A DNA stretch of 15,053 nucleotides from Sulfuricella sp. (GCA_030691435.1 JAUYEK010000194.1:1-15053); one strand, 5' to 3'; positions 1-7,098 are shown, counted from the stretch's first letter. Translations and numbers: made by a program. The notes: generated by a model not told the origin, from the sequence alone.

Positions 1-1703
1 TGCGCGAGCTTACGCGTGCCGACGACGACACGCGCCGCCGCGTGGCGCGCGAAGTGCAGGATATTTTTGCGCCGCTGGCGAACCGGCTCGGGGTGTGGCA
101 GGTGAAGTGGGAGCTGGAAGACCTGTCGTTCCGCTACCTCGAGCCCGATCTCTACAAGAAAATCGCCCGGCTGCTGGACGAGAAGCGACTCGGCCGAGAG
201 CAGTACATCGCGGACGTGCGCGAGCAGTTGCGGCAGGAACTGCATAAGAACGGTGTCGTTGCCGAGGTGTCCGGCCGTCCCAAGCACATCTACAGCATTT
301 ACAAGAAGATGAAGCTCAAGGGAGTGGACTTCTCCGAGGTCTACGATGTGCGCGCAGTGCGGGTGCTGGTGAACGACCTCAAGGACTGCTACACCGCATT
401 GGGCGTGGTCCATAGCCTGTGGCAGCCGATTCCAGGCGAGTTCGACGATTATATCGCCCATCCCAAGGGCAACGATTACCGCTCGCTGCACACCGCCGTG
501 GTCGGGCCGGAGGACAAGGCGCTGGAAGTGCAGATCCGCACCCACGACATGCACAACCACGCCGAGCTGGGCGTGGCCGCGCACTGGCGCTACAAGGAAG
601 GCGGCAGGCAGGACGCGGGATTCGAGGAAAAGATCGCCTGGCTGCGCCAGATCATGGAGTGGAAGGAGGACGTTCACGACGCCGGCGAGCTGATGGAGCA
701 GTTCAAGACCGGGCTGTTCCAGGACACGGTCTATATCCTCACTCCCCAAGGCAAGGTGGTGGCCCTGCCGAAGGGAGCCACCCCGATCGACTTTGCCTAT
801 CATGTCCACACCGATCTGGGCGACCGTTGTCGCGGTGCCAAGGTGGACGGCAATATCGTCCCGCTCACCTATCCGCTTGGCAACGGCCAGCGCGTCGAGA
901 TACTCACCGTGAAGCAGGGCGGGCCTTCGCGCGACTGGCTCAACCCCAACCTGGGCTACGTCAAGACCTCGCGCGCCAAGGCGAAAATCCGCCACTGGTT
1001 CAAGCATCAGCACTACGAGGAGAATGTTGCCCAGGGGCGCGAGGCGCTGGAGAAGGAAATCCACCGCCTCGGCCTGCCCCTGCCCAACCTGGAAACGCTG
1101 GCGCAGAAGAACCGCTTTGCCAGGCCGGACGATCTGCTCGCCGCCATCGGGCGCGGCGACATTGCCGCCCGCCAGGTGATGGCGGCGATCCAGGAAGAGG
1201 TCGAGCTAAGGGAGGAAGAATGGCATCTGCCCGCGCCGCGCGCGGGTATCGGCCCGGCTGCGTCCGGGGTGCTGATTTACGGCGAGGGGGGGCTACTCAC
1301 CACTATTGCCAGATGCTGCAAGCCGGTGCCGCCGGATGCCATCGTGGGTTTCGTTACGCATGGTCGCGGCGTGGCGATCCATCGCCAGGATTGCCCGAAC
1401 ATTCTGCATTTCGATGAGAGCCGGCGCGACCGGTTGCTCGCCGCCAGTTGGGGAACGAAGAACGGCGGTCATTACGAGGTGGATATCGAGATCGAGGCGA
1501 ATGATAGGCAGGGGCTGCTGCGCGACATTTCCGAGGTGATGACGCGCGAGAAAATCAACGTCACGGCAGCGAGCACGCTAAGCCGGGGACTTCAGGCAGG
1601 AATGCGTTTTACCGTGCAGATAGCCGATCTCGATCAACTCGCGCGCATCCTCGCCCTCATCCGGGAAGTGCCCGGCGTGGCTTGGGCGCGGCGGCGCAGC
1701 TGA
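1..1703 (+). CDS. relA: GTP pyrophosphokinase RelA (5' end outside window)
   Basis: RelA makes (p)ppGpp from ATP and GTP/GDP on ribosomes carrying uncharged tRNA, starting the stringent response. The window holds the last 566 codons, read from base 3; full-length RelA is about 740 residues, so the N-terminal pseudo-hydrolase domain is mostly missing. In order are the synthetase domain (about residues 80-200, with RPKHIYSIYKKM and an AELGVAAHW block), a TGS domain (about 240-310, TVYILTPQGKVVALPKGAT), a zinc-finger-like segment with the paired cysteines ARCCKP (438-439) and a later DCPN, and a C-terminal ACT/RRM domain (about 492-566). The synthetase loop reads PGEFDDYIA at 435-455. This EXDD form is typical of mono-functional RelA; bifunctional SpoT/Rel enzymes have RXKD there. 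The family call is very secure, and RelA over SpoT is well supported by that loop. The gene ends seven bases before the stop of a convergent small gene, with no clear terminator in the gap. Confidence 0.96.
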   Translation, partial: RELTRADDDTRRRVAREVQDIFAPLANRLGVWQVKWELEDLSFRYLEPDLYKKIARLLDEKRLGREQYIADVREQLRQELHKNGVVAEVSGRPKHIYSIYKKMKLKGVDFSEVYDVRAVRVLVNDLKDCYTALGVVHSLWQPIPGEFDDYIAHPKGNDYRSLHTAVVGPEDKALEVQIRTHDMHNHAELGVAAHWRYKEGGRQDAGFEEKIAWLRQIMEWKEDVHDAGELMEQFKTGLFQDTVYILTPQGKVVALPKGATPIDFAYHVHTDLGDRCRGAKVDGNIVPLTYPLGNGQRVEILTVKQGGPSRDWLNPNLGYVKTSRAKAKIRHWFKHQHYEENVAQGREALEKEIHRLGLPLPNLETLAQKNRFARPDDLLAAIGRGDIAARQVMAAIQEEVELREEEWHLPAPRAGIGPAASGVLIYGEGGLLTTIARCCKPVPPDAIVGFVTHGRGVAIHRQDCPNILHFDESRRDRLLAASWGTKNGGHYEVDIEIEANDRQGLLRDISEVMTREKINVTAASTLSRGLQAGMRFTVQIADLDQLARILALIREVPGVAWARRRS

Positions 1704-1710
1704 TCGGCTC

Positions 1711-1911
1711 TCAGTGGGTTTGTTCAAGCAATTGATATTTCGATTCCTCCAGTTGTTCGGCGAGTTCCAGAAAACCGTCGTCCTTGGCGAACGTTGCAAC
1801 CCTGTCCCAAGAGTCGTTGCGGTCAATGGATTTCGCAGTCTTGCAGTCGGTGGGAATGCTCTTGCGGAATTTGTAGAGCATTGCTTCGGTCTGAATGAAC
1901 AAATGTTGCAT
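1711..1911 (-). CDS. Small protein of unknown function (66 aa)
   Basis: I do not recognise this protein. The frame is open upstream to 1992, but I chose the ATG at 1909-1911 because it is preceded five bases away by a perfect Shine-Dalgarno GGAGGT (1922-1917 on the minus strand). A good sigma70-type promoter also lies upstream at 2003-1976, giving a leader of about 58 nt. The product is soluble and charged. It has a basic stretch (MLYKFRKSIPTDCKTAKSID), then a compact acidic helical tail (DDGFLELAEQLEESKYQLLE). There is no signal peptide or membrane segment, and only one cysteine. It is convergent with relA and divergent from mtfA. A 91-codon frame on the opposite strand of the same DNA has no comparable start signals. 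I am fairly confident it is a real gene because RBS and promoter agree; its function is open. Confidence 0.72.
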   Translation of the reverse strand: MQHLFIQTEAMLYKFRKSIPTDCKTAKSIDRNDSWDRVATFAKDDGFLELAEQLEESKYQLLEQTH

Positions 1912-1975
1912 TTGACACCTCCGATAGCTCGTTCTGACATCAAATTTAATGAGGATGTTTCTCGCCACTCCCTTA

Positions 1976-2003
1976 AGTATAGAAATTGACATGGCGATTT
2001 CAA
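1976..2003 (-). promoter_or_regulatory. Sigma70-type promoter of the 66-aa gene
   Basis: On the minus strand a -35 TTGAAA (2003-1998) and a -10 TATACT (1981-1976) are separated by 16 bp; each hexamer matches consensus at five of six positions. Transcription would begin near 1969. It interlocks with the plus-strand promoter of mtfA, so the two probably cannot be occupied by polymerase together. This is a prediction from sequence only. Confidence 0.6.
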
Positions 2004-2015
2004 GTTTATTTTAAT
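1986..2015 (+). promoter_or_regulatory. Sigma70-type promoter of mtfA
   Basis: A perfect -35 TTGACA (1986-1991) is followed 18 bp later by TTTAAT (2010-2015), five of six to the -10 consensus, in an AT-rich stretch (about 2000-2045) unlike the GC-rich genes around it. The start would lie near 2022, leaving about 40 nt of leader before mtfA. Its -35 box lies in the spacer of the opposing promoter. Confidence 0.58.
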
Positions 2016-2061
2016 AAATAAAAACAACATATTAAGAATATAAGAGGATCAGATAAAGCTG

Positions 2062-2853
2062 ATGGACTGGTGGGGGTTTTTCAGGGGGCGGCGCAGAAAA
2101 CGCATTTTGCAGCGCCATGCCTTGCCGGAAGAGGGGTGGTGCGCCGCTGTTTCTGCTCTGCCCCTGTTGCGCGGCTTGTCCGATGATGAACTGCGGCATC
2201 TGCGCGAGTTGGCGACCTTGTTCCTGCATGAAAAGGAAGTAGTGGCGGGCGGGGGGCATCTTTTGAGCGACGACATACGCCTGAAAATTGTCGCCCAGGC
2301 CTGTCTGCCGGTTCTCAATCTTGGTCTGGACTATTATGCGGGTTGGGTGTCGGTAATCGTCTATCCGGACGAATTCGTGCCGGAATACGAATTCATGGAT
2401 GAATACGGGGTGGTGCACCATGTGCGCGAACCGATGATCGGCGAATCCTGGGAGCGTGGGCCGGTCATCCTGTCCGGCGCCGACGCGGAGCGCTCCGGCG
2501 AGCACGACGGCGTCAACGTGGTGATCCATGAATTCGCCCACAAGCTGGACATGCTGAACGGCGTGCCGGACGGCTTCCCGCCGCTGCATCGCGAAATGGA
2601 TCGGGTCGCCTGGACTCAGGCTTTTTCCGGGGCATTTGACGATTTTAGCGCCAAAGTCGAATCCGGCGCGGAAACGGTGATCGATCCCTATGCGGCGGAA
2701 AGCCCGGCGGAATTCTTTGCCGTGATGAGCGAGGCTTTTTTTGAAATCCCGCTCACCCTGCGGCGGGAGTATCCCGAGGTGTACCGGCAGCTGGCCGGAT
2801 TTTACCGCCAGGATCCGGCGGGGCGGATGGGCGGGGGAACGGGGTGCGCATGA
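2062..2853 (+). CDS. mtfA: MtfA-family zinc metallopeptidase (Mlc titration factor)
   Basis: MtfA is a cytosolic zinc peptidase. In E. coli it binds the repressor Mlc (DgsA) and so relieves repression of the glucose PTS gene ptsG; in other lineages its partner is uncertain. The 263-residue product is close to the usual length. It shows the gluzincin motif HEFAH (residues 156-160, zinc ligands H156 and H160 with catalytic E157) followed by KLD. About 57 residues later comes the conserved DPYAAESPAEFFA block, with Glu217 the likely third ligand and Tyr210 matching the conserved family tyrosine. The family hallmark CLPVLNLGLD is at 81-90. The ATG at 2062 has only a distant purine stretch AAGAGGA (2042-2048, 13 bases upstream), so initiation may be modest. 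The last codons overlap the start of the hydrolase gene, suggesting co-transcription. Family assignment is strong; a role through Mlc here is inferred. Confidence 0.92.
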   Translation: MDWWGFFRGRRRKRILQRHALPEEGWCAAVSALPLLRGLSDDELRHLRELATLFLHEKEVVAGGGHLLSDDIRLKIVAQACLPVLNLGLDYYAGWVSVIVYPDEFVPEYEFMDEYGVVHHVREPMIGESWERGPVILSGADAERSGEHDGVNVVIHEFAHKLDMLNGVPDGFPPLHREMDRVAWTQAFSGAFDDFSAKVESGAETVIDPYAAESPAEFFAVMSEAFFEIPLTLRREYPEVYRQLAGFYRQDPAGRMGGGTGCA

Positions 2854-3701
2854 TGTGGCATGTTCTGGGTATTCTGGCTGCGGCCTACGCCGGTCTTGGC
2901 CTGACGCTGTTTGCGTTGCAGTCGAGCATGGTTTATTACCCCGAGATCGGGCGCGAAATGGTTGCCACGCCGCGCCAGGCCGGGCTCGATTACGAGGAAG
3001 TGCGGCTGGTTACGGCGGACGGTGTCGCCCTGCAAGGCTGGTTCGTCCCCAGCGCTCAAAACCGCGGCACGGTGCTGTTCCTGCATGGCAATGCCGGCAA
3101 CATTTCCCACCGTCTCGATTCGCTGCTGATGCTCCACCGCCTCGGCTACAGCACCCTGATCATCGATTATCGCGGTTACGGCAACAGCGGCGGTAAGCCT
3201 TCGGAACAGGGCACCTATCAGGATGCCGAGGCGGCCTGGCGCCATTTGACCGAAACCCGGAAAATTCCTTCGGATACCATCGCGCTGTTCGGCGAATCGC
3301 TGGGCGGCGCCATCGCCGCCTGGCTGGCTGTCCGCCATAAACCAGCGGCGCTGGTGATCGCCTCGGGCTTCACTTCGGTGCCCGATCTTGCGGCAAAGTT
3401 CTACCCCTTTCTTCCGGTCAGGTGGCTGTCCCGCTTCGATTACGACACGCGCTCGTATTTGCGCGCGGTCGAGGCACCGGTATTCATCGCCCATAGCCCC
3501 GAAGACGAAATCATCCCCTACCAGCACGGGCGCGCGCTTTACGACGCGGCGAAGGAGCCCAAGCAGTTCCTCGAACTCGGCGGCGGTCACAACGAGGGAT
3601 TTATTTTCGTGCGCGAATCCTGGGTTCAGGCGTTGGGCGAGTTCCTGAACGGGCATGTGGGGGGCGCGGCAAAACACGATTTGAAACGGCGGGTAAATTA
3701 A
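2850..3701 (+). CDS. Membrane-anchored alpha/beta hydrolase (Bem46/YfhR-like)
   Basis: This is a serine hydrolase of the alpha/beta fold. The 283-residue product starts with a hydrophobic segment (about residues 3-24), probably a single N-terminal anchor. It then shows the oxyanion motif HGNAGN (79-84), the nucleophile elbow GESLGG with Ser150, the acid in HSPEDE (Asp219), and the catalytic histidine in GGGHNEG (His247). That order is typical of the Bem46/ABHD13/YfhR group, whose substrates are mostly unknown. I took the ATG at 2850 because it overlaps the mtfA stop as ATGA, the usual sign of translational coupling; a GTG at 2844 and an ATG at 2853 are possible alternatives. The G-rich run just upstream may act as ribosome binding site. 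The 3' end contains the promoter of the following tRNA gene. Fold and catalytic triad are secure; the substrate cannot be named. Confidence 0.9.
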   Translation: MMWHVLGILAAAYAGLGLTLFALQSSMVYYPEIGREMVATPRQAGLDYEEVRLVTADGVALQGWFVPSAQNRGTVLFLHGNAGNISHRLDSLLMLHRLGYSTLIIDYRGYGNSGGKPSEQGTYQDAEAAWRHLTETRKIPSDTIALFGESLGGAIAAWLAVRHKPAALVIASGFTSVPDLAAKFYPFLPVRWLSRFDYDTRSYLRAVEAPVFIAHSPEDEIIPYQHGRALYDAAKEPKQFLELGGGHNEGFIFVRESWVQALGEFLNGHVGGAAKHDLKRRVN

Positions 3702-3709
3702 GTTAGAAT
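3681..3709 (+). promoter_or_regulatory. Sigma70 promoter of tRNA-Val
   Basis: TTGAAA (3681-3686), a 17-bp spacer and TAGAAT (3704-3709) form a near-consensus promoter lying across the end of the hydrolase gene. The predicted start near 3716 is about ten bases before the mature tRNA 5' end. The segment just after the -10 is GC-rich (GCGGG), as often seen at stringently controlled tRNA promoters. Confidence 0.68.
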
Positions 3710-3725
3710 GCGGGTTCGTTTTTTT

Positions 3726-3802
3726 AGGCGCGTAGCTCAGCTGGTTAGAGCACCACCTTGACATGGTGGGGGTCGTTGGTTCGAGTCCAATCGCGCCTAC
3801 CA
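3726..3802 (+). tRNA. tRNA-Val (GAC)
   Basis: A full 77-nt cloverleaf is visible. The acceptor arm is AGGCGCG (3726-3732) paired with CGCGCCT (3792-3798), followed by the discriminator A and an encoded CCA. The D arm contains AGCTCAGCTGGTTAGAGC. The anticodon stem is CCACC/GGTGG (3753-3757 and 3765-3769) with loop TTGACAT. The T loop is TTCGAGT. The anticodon GAC at 3760-3762 reads GUC and GUU valine codons. It has its own promoter and is followed at once by a terminator hairpin and then thrS. Confidence 0.97.
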
Positions 3803-3810
3803 AATTCTTA

Positions 3811-3840
3811 AAAAGTGCGGCTTTGCCGCATTTTTGTTTT
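3811..3840 (+). terminator. Rho-independent terminator between tRNA-Val and thrS
   Basis: The stem TGCGGC (3816-3821) and GCCGCA (3825-3830) closes a TTT loop. It is flanked by A residues upstream and by the run TTTTTGTTTT (3831-3840) downstream, which can extend the stem and supply the U-tract. It ends only 12 bases before the thrS ATG, so thrS transcription from upstream must read through it. Confidence 0.78.
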
Positions 3841-3852
3841 GGTAGGATTCAA

Positions 3853-5769
3853 ATGCCTGTTATTCGCTTGCCGGATGGCTCCGAGCGCAAATTCGATCAG
3901 CCAGTAACGGTAGCCGAAGTGGCCGCCAGCATCGGCGCGGGCCTGGCTCGCGCGGCACTGGCCGGCAAGGTCGACGGCAAGCTGGTGGATACCTCCCATT
4001 GCATCGAGGTCGATAGCGATCTGGCTATCATCACCGACCGGGATGCCGAAGGCCTGGAAGTGATCCGCCATTCCACCGCGCACCTCCTCGCGCAAGCCGT
4101 AAAATCTCTTTTTCCTGATGCTCAGGTCACCATCGGTCCGGTGATCGAGGATGGTTTCTTTTACGATTTCTCTTACAAGCGCCCGTTCACGCCCGATGAC
4201 CTGCTGGCTATCGAAAAGAAAATGGCGGAACTGGTTAAAGCCGACCTGAAAGTCGAGCGCAAGGTGCTGCCGCGTTCCGACGCCATTGCCTTTTTCAAGA
4301 GTTTGGGCGAGCAGTACAAGGCGCAGATTATCGAATCCATTCCCAGCGACGAAGATCTGTCGCTGTACACCCAGGGTGACTTCACCGACCTGTGCCGCGG
4401 CCCGCATGTGCCTTCGACGGCCAAGCTCAAGGTGTTCAAGCTGATGAAGGTGGCCGGCGCCTACTGGCGCGGCGATTCGAAGAACGAAATGCTGACGCGG
4501 GTATACGGCACTGCCTGGGCGAAGAAGGAAGATCAGGAAGCCTACCTGCACCGTCTGGAAGAGGCCGAAAAACGCGACCACCGCAAGATCGGCAAGCTGC
4601 TGGACCTGTTTCATACCCAGGAAGAAGCGCCGGGCATGGTGTTCTGGCATCCCAAGGGCTGGACGCTGTATCAGATCGTTGAGCAGTACATGCGCGGCGT
4701 GTTTCGCGACAACGGTTACCTGGAAATCCGCACGCCGCAGGTGGTGGACCGTTCCCTGTGGGAGAGGTCCGGCCACTGGGACAAGTTCCAGGCGATGATG
4801 TTTACCACTCACTCGGAAAACCGCGATTACGCGGTCAAGCCGATGAACTGCCCGTGCCATATCCAGGTGTTTAACCAGGGCCTGAAGAGCTACCGCGATC
4901 TGCCCCTGCGGCTGGCCGAGTTCGGCTCCTGCCACAGGAACGAGCCTTCCGGCACGCTGGCCGGCATCATGCGGGTGCGTAACTTCACCCAGGACGATGC
5001 CCATATTTTCTGCACCGAAGCGCAGATCCAGGATGAAGTCGCGACTTTCATCGATCTGCTGCAAAAGGTCTATGTTGAGTTTGGCTTTACCGATATCGTC
5101 GTCAAACTTTCCACCCGGCCAGAGCAGCGCGTCGGCTCAGACGAGGTGTGGGACAAGGCCGAGGCGGCTCTGGAAACGGCGCTCAAGCGCAAGGAGCTGG
5201 AATTTGAACTGCAGCCGGGCGAGGGTGCCTTCTACGGGCCGAAGATCGAATTTTCGCTGCGCGACTGCCTGAATCGCGTCTGGCAGTGCGGCACCATACA
5301 GGTGGACTTTTCCATGCCTGGCCGGCTGGACGCAACCTACATCAACGAAGATAGCGCCAAGCAGACACCGGTGATGCTGCACCGCGCCATTCTCGGCTCG
5401 CTGGAGCGCTTCATCGGCATCCTGATCGAGCACCACGCCGGGGCTTTTCCGATGTGGCTGGCACCGCTACAGATGGTGGTCATGAATATCACCGATGCTC
5501 AGGCGGATTATGCGCGTGAGGTGGTGGCCGAACTCAAAAAGAATGGTCTGCGCGTCGAGGCGGACTTGAGAAATGAGAAAATAACCTATAAAATACGGGA
5601 ACATAGTTTGCAAAGGTTGCCTTACCTCCTGATCGTGGGGGACAAAGAGGTGGCTTCGAAACAGGTTGCCGTGCGTACCCGTAAGGGCGAAGACCTAGGC
5701 CAGATGCCGCTGGAAGCGTTGATTCAGCGGTTCAGGGGCGAGGTTGCCGAGAGGGTAGGCACGGTTTAA
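3853..5769 (+). CDS. thrS: Threonyl-tRNA synthetase
   Basis: ThrRS charges tRNA-Thr with threonine in the cytosol. The 638-residue product compares with 642 in E. coli. In order are a TGS domain (1-61), the second N-terminal editing domain that hydrolyses Ser-tRNA-Thr ([12 protein letters not shown] and [13 protein letters not shown]), the class II catalytic core (about 240-535), and the C-terminal anticodon-binding domain (about 540-638, [13 protein letters not shown] region followed by YLLIVGDKE). The three zinc ligands of the family are present: Cys333 (MNCPCH), His384 (DDAHIF) and His510 (MLHRAILGS). The ATG at 3853 is chosen because it gives the standard N-terminus and follows AGGA (3844-3847) by five bases; the frame is open further upstream only because it runs through the tRNA gene. 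There is no room before it for an E. coli-type tRNA-mimicking operator. It heads the thrS-infC-rpmI-rplT-pheST-ihfA cluster. Confidence 0.98.
   Translation: MPVIRLPDGSERKFDQPVTVAEVAASIGAGLARAALAGKVDGKLVDTSHCIEVDSDLAIITDRDAEGLEVIRHSTAHLLAQAVKSLFPDAQVTIGPVIEDGFFYDFSYKRPFTPDDLLAIEKKMAELVKADLKVERKVLPRSDAIAFFKSLGEQYKAQIIESIPSDEDLSLYTQGDFTDLCRGPHVPSTAKLKVFKLMKVAGAYWRGDSKNEMLTRVYGTAWAKKEDQEAYLHRLEEAEKRDHRKIGKLLDLFHTQEEAPGMVFWHPKGWTLYQIVEQYMRGVFRDNGYLEIRTPQVVDRSLWERSGHWDKFQAMMFTTHSENRDYAVKPMNCPCHIQVFNQGLKSYRDLPLRLAEFGSCHRNEPSGTLAGIMRVRNFTQDDAHIFCTEAQIQDEVATFIDLLQKVYVEFGFTDIVVKLSTRPEQRVGSDEVWDKAEAALETALKRKELEFELQPGEGAFYGPKIEFSLRDCLNRVWQCGTIQVDFSMPGRLDATYINEDSAKQTPVMLHRAILGSLERFIGILIEHHAGAFPMWLAPLQMVVMNITDAQADYAREVVAELKKNGLRVEADLRNEKITYKIREHSLQRLPYLLIVGDKEVASKQVAVRTRKGEDLGQMPLEALIQRFRGEVAERVGTV
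5566..5594 (+). promoter_or_regulatory. Putative infC promoter inside thrS
   Basis: TTGAGA (5566-5571), a 17-bp spacer and TAAAAT (5589-5594) each match the sigma70 consensus at five of six positions. They lie in an unusually AT-rich patch of the thrS 3' end, about 200 bases before infC. In E. coli infC is likewise transcribed from promoters within thrS. Function is inferred from motif and position. Confidence 0.5.
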
Positions 5770-5793
5770 TTTTTTTGATTTGGAGGTTTTGCT

Positions 5794-6312
5794 ATCGCTC
5801 AGGAAAAAGAATCACGAATCAATGGCGAGATTACTGCGCCCGAGATTCGTTTGGTCGGTGTGGAAGGTGAGCCGCTTGGCATAGTTAGCCTGGCCGAGGC
5901 CATGAAAATGGCGGAAGATGCCGAGATCGACCTGGTCGAGATCGCTCCGCAAGCCCAGCCGCCGGTGTGCCGTTTGATGGATTACGGCAAGTTCAAATAC
6001 CGCGAAAGCAAGAAGCAGCACGAAGCCAAGCTGAAGCAGATTCAGATCAAGGTCAAGGAAATCAAGTTCCGTCCGGGAACGGACGAGGGCGACTACCTGA
6101 TCAAGCTGCGCAATCTGATCAAATTTCTGGAAGAGGGCGACAAGTGCAAGATCACCCTGCGTTTCCGCGGTCGGGAGATGGCGCATCAGGAGATTGGTTT
6201 GCGGCTCCTCAAGCGCGTTGAGGCCGATCTAATGGAACATGGTACGGTCGAGCAGTTTCCTAAAATGGAAGGCCGTCAGATGGTGATGGTGTTGTCGCCG
6301 AAGAAGAAGTAG
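5794..6312 (+). CDS. infC: Translation initiation factor IF-3 (AUC start)
   Basis: IF3 binds the 30S subunit, blocks premature 50S joining and checks codon-anticodon pairing at the start site. The 172-residue product (180 in E. coli) shows the N-terminal family block RINGEI, then [13 protein letters not shown], the [14 protein letters not shown] signature, a lysine-rich linker helix, and the C-terminal domain with [17 protein letters not shown] and [15 protein letters not shown]. No ATG, GTG or TTG can give the conserved N-terminus. The frame has a stop at 5776-5778 and the first conventional start (TTG 5851) lies beyond RINGEI. The only fit is ATC at 5794, six bases after a strong Shine-Dalgarno GGAGGT (5782-5787). 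Rare starts such as AUU and AUC are known in infC and let IF3 repress its own translation, so the same control is expected. It follows thrS by 24 bases and may also be served by the promoter within thrS. Confidence 0.96.
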   Translation: MAQEKESRINGEITAPEIRLVGVEGEPLGIVSLAEAMKMAEDAEIDLVEIAPQAQPPVCRLMDYGKFKYRESKKQHEAKLKQIQIKVKEIKFRPGTDEGDYLIKLRNLIKFLEEGDKCKITLRFRGREMAHQEIGLRLLKRVEADLMEHGTVEQFPKMEGRQMVMVLSPKKK

Positions 6313-6320
6313 TAGGAATT

Positions 6321-6399
6321 CATGTAGGTTGGGTTAGGCCGCAGGCCATAACCCGACGTTCGGATTGTCGGATTACGCTGCGCTAATCCAGCCTACATG
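6321..6399. repeat. 79-bp palindromic element between infC and rpmI
   Basis: Terminal inverted repeats of 17 bp (6321-6337 and 6383-6399, starting CATGTAGG and ending CCTACATG) match at 15 positions. Inside are two smaller hairpins: GGGTT and GGCC pairing with GGCC and AACCC at 6331-6353, and GGATTA with TAATCC at 6370-6375 and 6384-6389. It codes for nothing and starts eight bases after the infC stop. The form resembles dispersed REP- or MITE-like repeats of proteobacteria; only one copy lies in this window, so dispersal is inferred. Confidence 0.75.
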
Positions 6400-6416
6400 T
6401 TTAAAACAAGTGGTGT

Positions 6417-6452
6417 TCAGGCTACCAAGTTTCCCCGCAGGGGAGCGCCTGA
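6417..6452 (+). promoter_or_regulatory. Structured leader ahead of rpmI (possible L20 operator)
   Basis: Two nested stems can form in the mRNA before rpmI: TCAGGC (6417-6422) with GCCTGA (6447-6452), and inside it TCCCC (6432-6436) with GGGGA (6440-6444) around a GCA loop. No U-run follows, so it is not a terminator. In several bacteria L20 represses rpmI-rplT by binding a structured leader. That role is only a possibility here. Confidence 0.4.
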
Positions 6453-6479
6453 CATCAAGCTAAAATGTAGGAGTTGAAC

Positions 6480-6677
6480 ATGCCTAAGATGAAAACCAAG
6501 AGCGGCGCTGCCAAGCGCTTCAAGTCTCTGGGTGGCGGCGGTATCAAGCGCACCCATTCCCACCTGCGCCACATCCTGACCAAGAAAACGACCAAGCGCA
6601 AGCGTCAGCTGCGCGGTACTTCGATGGTTTGTGCGAGCGACATGAAGTCGGTTCGCGCCATGATGCCCTACGCGTAA
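6480..6677 (+). CDS. rpmI: 50S ribosomal protein L35 (bL35)
   Basis: L35 is a small basic protein of the large ribosomal subunit. The product has 65 residues, the same as in E. coli, and carries the family pattern [33 protein letters not shown] and a KRKRQLRG basic stretch. The ATG at 6480 follows TAGGAG (6468-6473) by six bases; an in-frame TTG at 6474 is an unlikely alternative because it would add two residues to a conserved N-terminus. rplT begins 12 bases after its stop, so the two are surely co-translated. The 167-base gap from infC is long for this operon and is filled by a palindromic repeat and a structured leader. Confidence 0.97.
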   Translation: MPKMKTKSGAAKRFKSLGGGGIKRTHSHLRHILTKKTTKRKRQLRGTSMVCASDMKSVRAMMPYA

Positions 6678-6689
6678 GGAGACTGAAAA

Positions 6690-7049
6690 ATGCCAAGAGT
6701 TAAACGTGGAGTAACGGCGCGCGCGCGCCACAAGAAGGTTCTGGAACAGGCCAAGGGCTTCCGCGGCCGCCGCAAAAACGTATACCGCATCGCCAAACAG
6801 GCGGTGATGAAAGCCGGTCAGTATGCTTATCGCGACCGTCGCCAGAAGAAGCGCCAATTCCGCGCACTGTGGATTGTCCGTATCAACGCGGCAGCTCGCG
6901 AACTGGGCCTGACTTACAGCGTGTTCATGAATGGCATGAAGAAAGCCATGATCGAAGTGGACCGCAAGGTTCTGGCCGATCTGGCTGTGTTCGACAAGCC
7001 CGCTTTTGCACACATCGTGAATCAGGTAAAAGCCCGCCTCGCTGCTTAA
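6690..7049 (+). CDS. rplT: 50S ribosomal protein L20 (bL20)
   Basis: L20 binds 23S rRNA early in 50S assembly. In several bacteria it also represses its own operon by binding leader RNA. The 119-residue product (118 in E. coli) starts [16 protein letters not shown], with the long basic N-terminal arm, then [21 protein letters not shown] and [15 protein letters not shown], and ends in a helical C-terminal domain ([14 protein letters not shown]). AAGGAG (6676-6681) overlaps the rpmI stop codon and lies eight bases before the ATG. A strong terminator follows at 7062-7090, so the ribosomal-protein transcript mostly ends here and pheST is likely transcribed separately or by read-through. Confidence 0.98.
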   Translation: MPRVKRGVTARARHKKVLEQAKGFRGRRKNVYRIAKQAVMKAGQYAYRDRRQKKRQFRALWIVRINAAARELGLTYSVFMNGMKKAMIEVDRKVLADLAVFDKPAFAHIVNQVKARLAA

Positions 7050-7061
7050 ACAGCGGTAAAG

Positions 7062-7090
7062 AAAAAGGAGGCTAAATGGCCTCCTTTTTT
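7062..7090 (+). terminator. Rho-independent terminator after rplT
   Basis: GGAGGC (7067-7072) pairs with GCCTCC (7079-7084) around a six-base loop. Five As upstream (7062-7066) can pair with the T-run TTTTTT (7085-7090), giving an 11-bp stem with a U-tract. It lies 12 bases beyond the rplT stop. Confidence 0.88.
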
Positions 7091-7098
7091 ATTTGGGT

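Noticed and set aside
1714-1989. A 91-codon plus-strand frame over the small minus-strand gene
   Set aside because: It has no Shine-Dalgarno or good promoter, whereas the opposite frame has both, at ideal spacing.
3758-3763. Perfect -35 hexamer TTGACA inside tRNA-Val that might drive thrS
   Set aside because: It is the anticodon loop of the tRNA, and no -10 better than three of six occurs at 16-18 bp.
2802-3803. A 333-codon minus-strand frame opposite the alpha/beta hydrolase and tRNA-Val
   Set aside because: It runs antisense through a tRNA gene and a hydrolase with a full catalytic triad, so it is a shadow.
3808-5064. A 418-codon open frame on the minus strand opposite thrS
   Set aside because: It is the antisense of a certain synthetase gene, has no recognisable domain, and owes its length to the codon bias of thrS.
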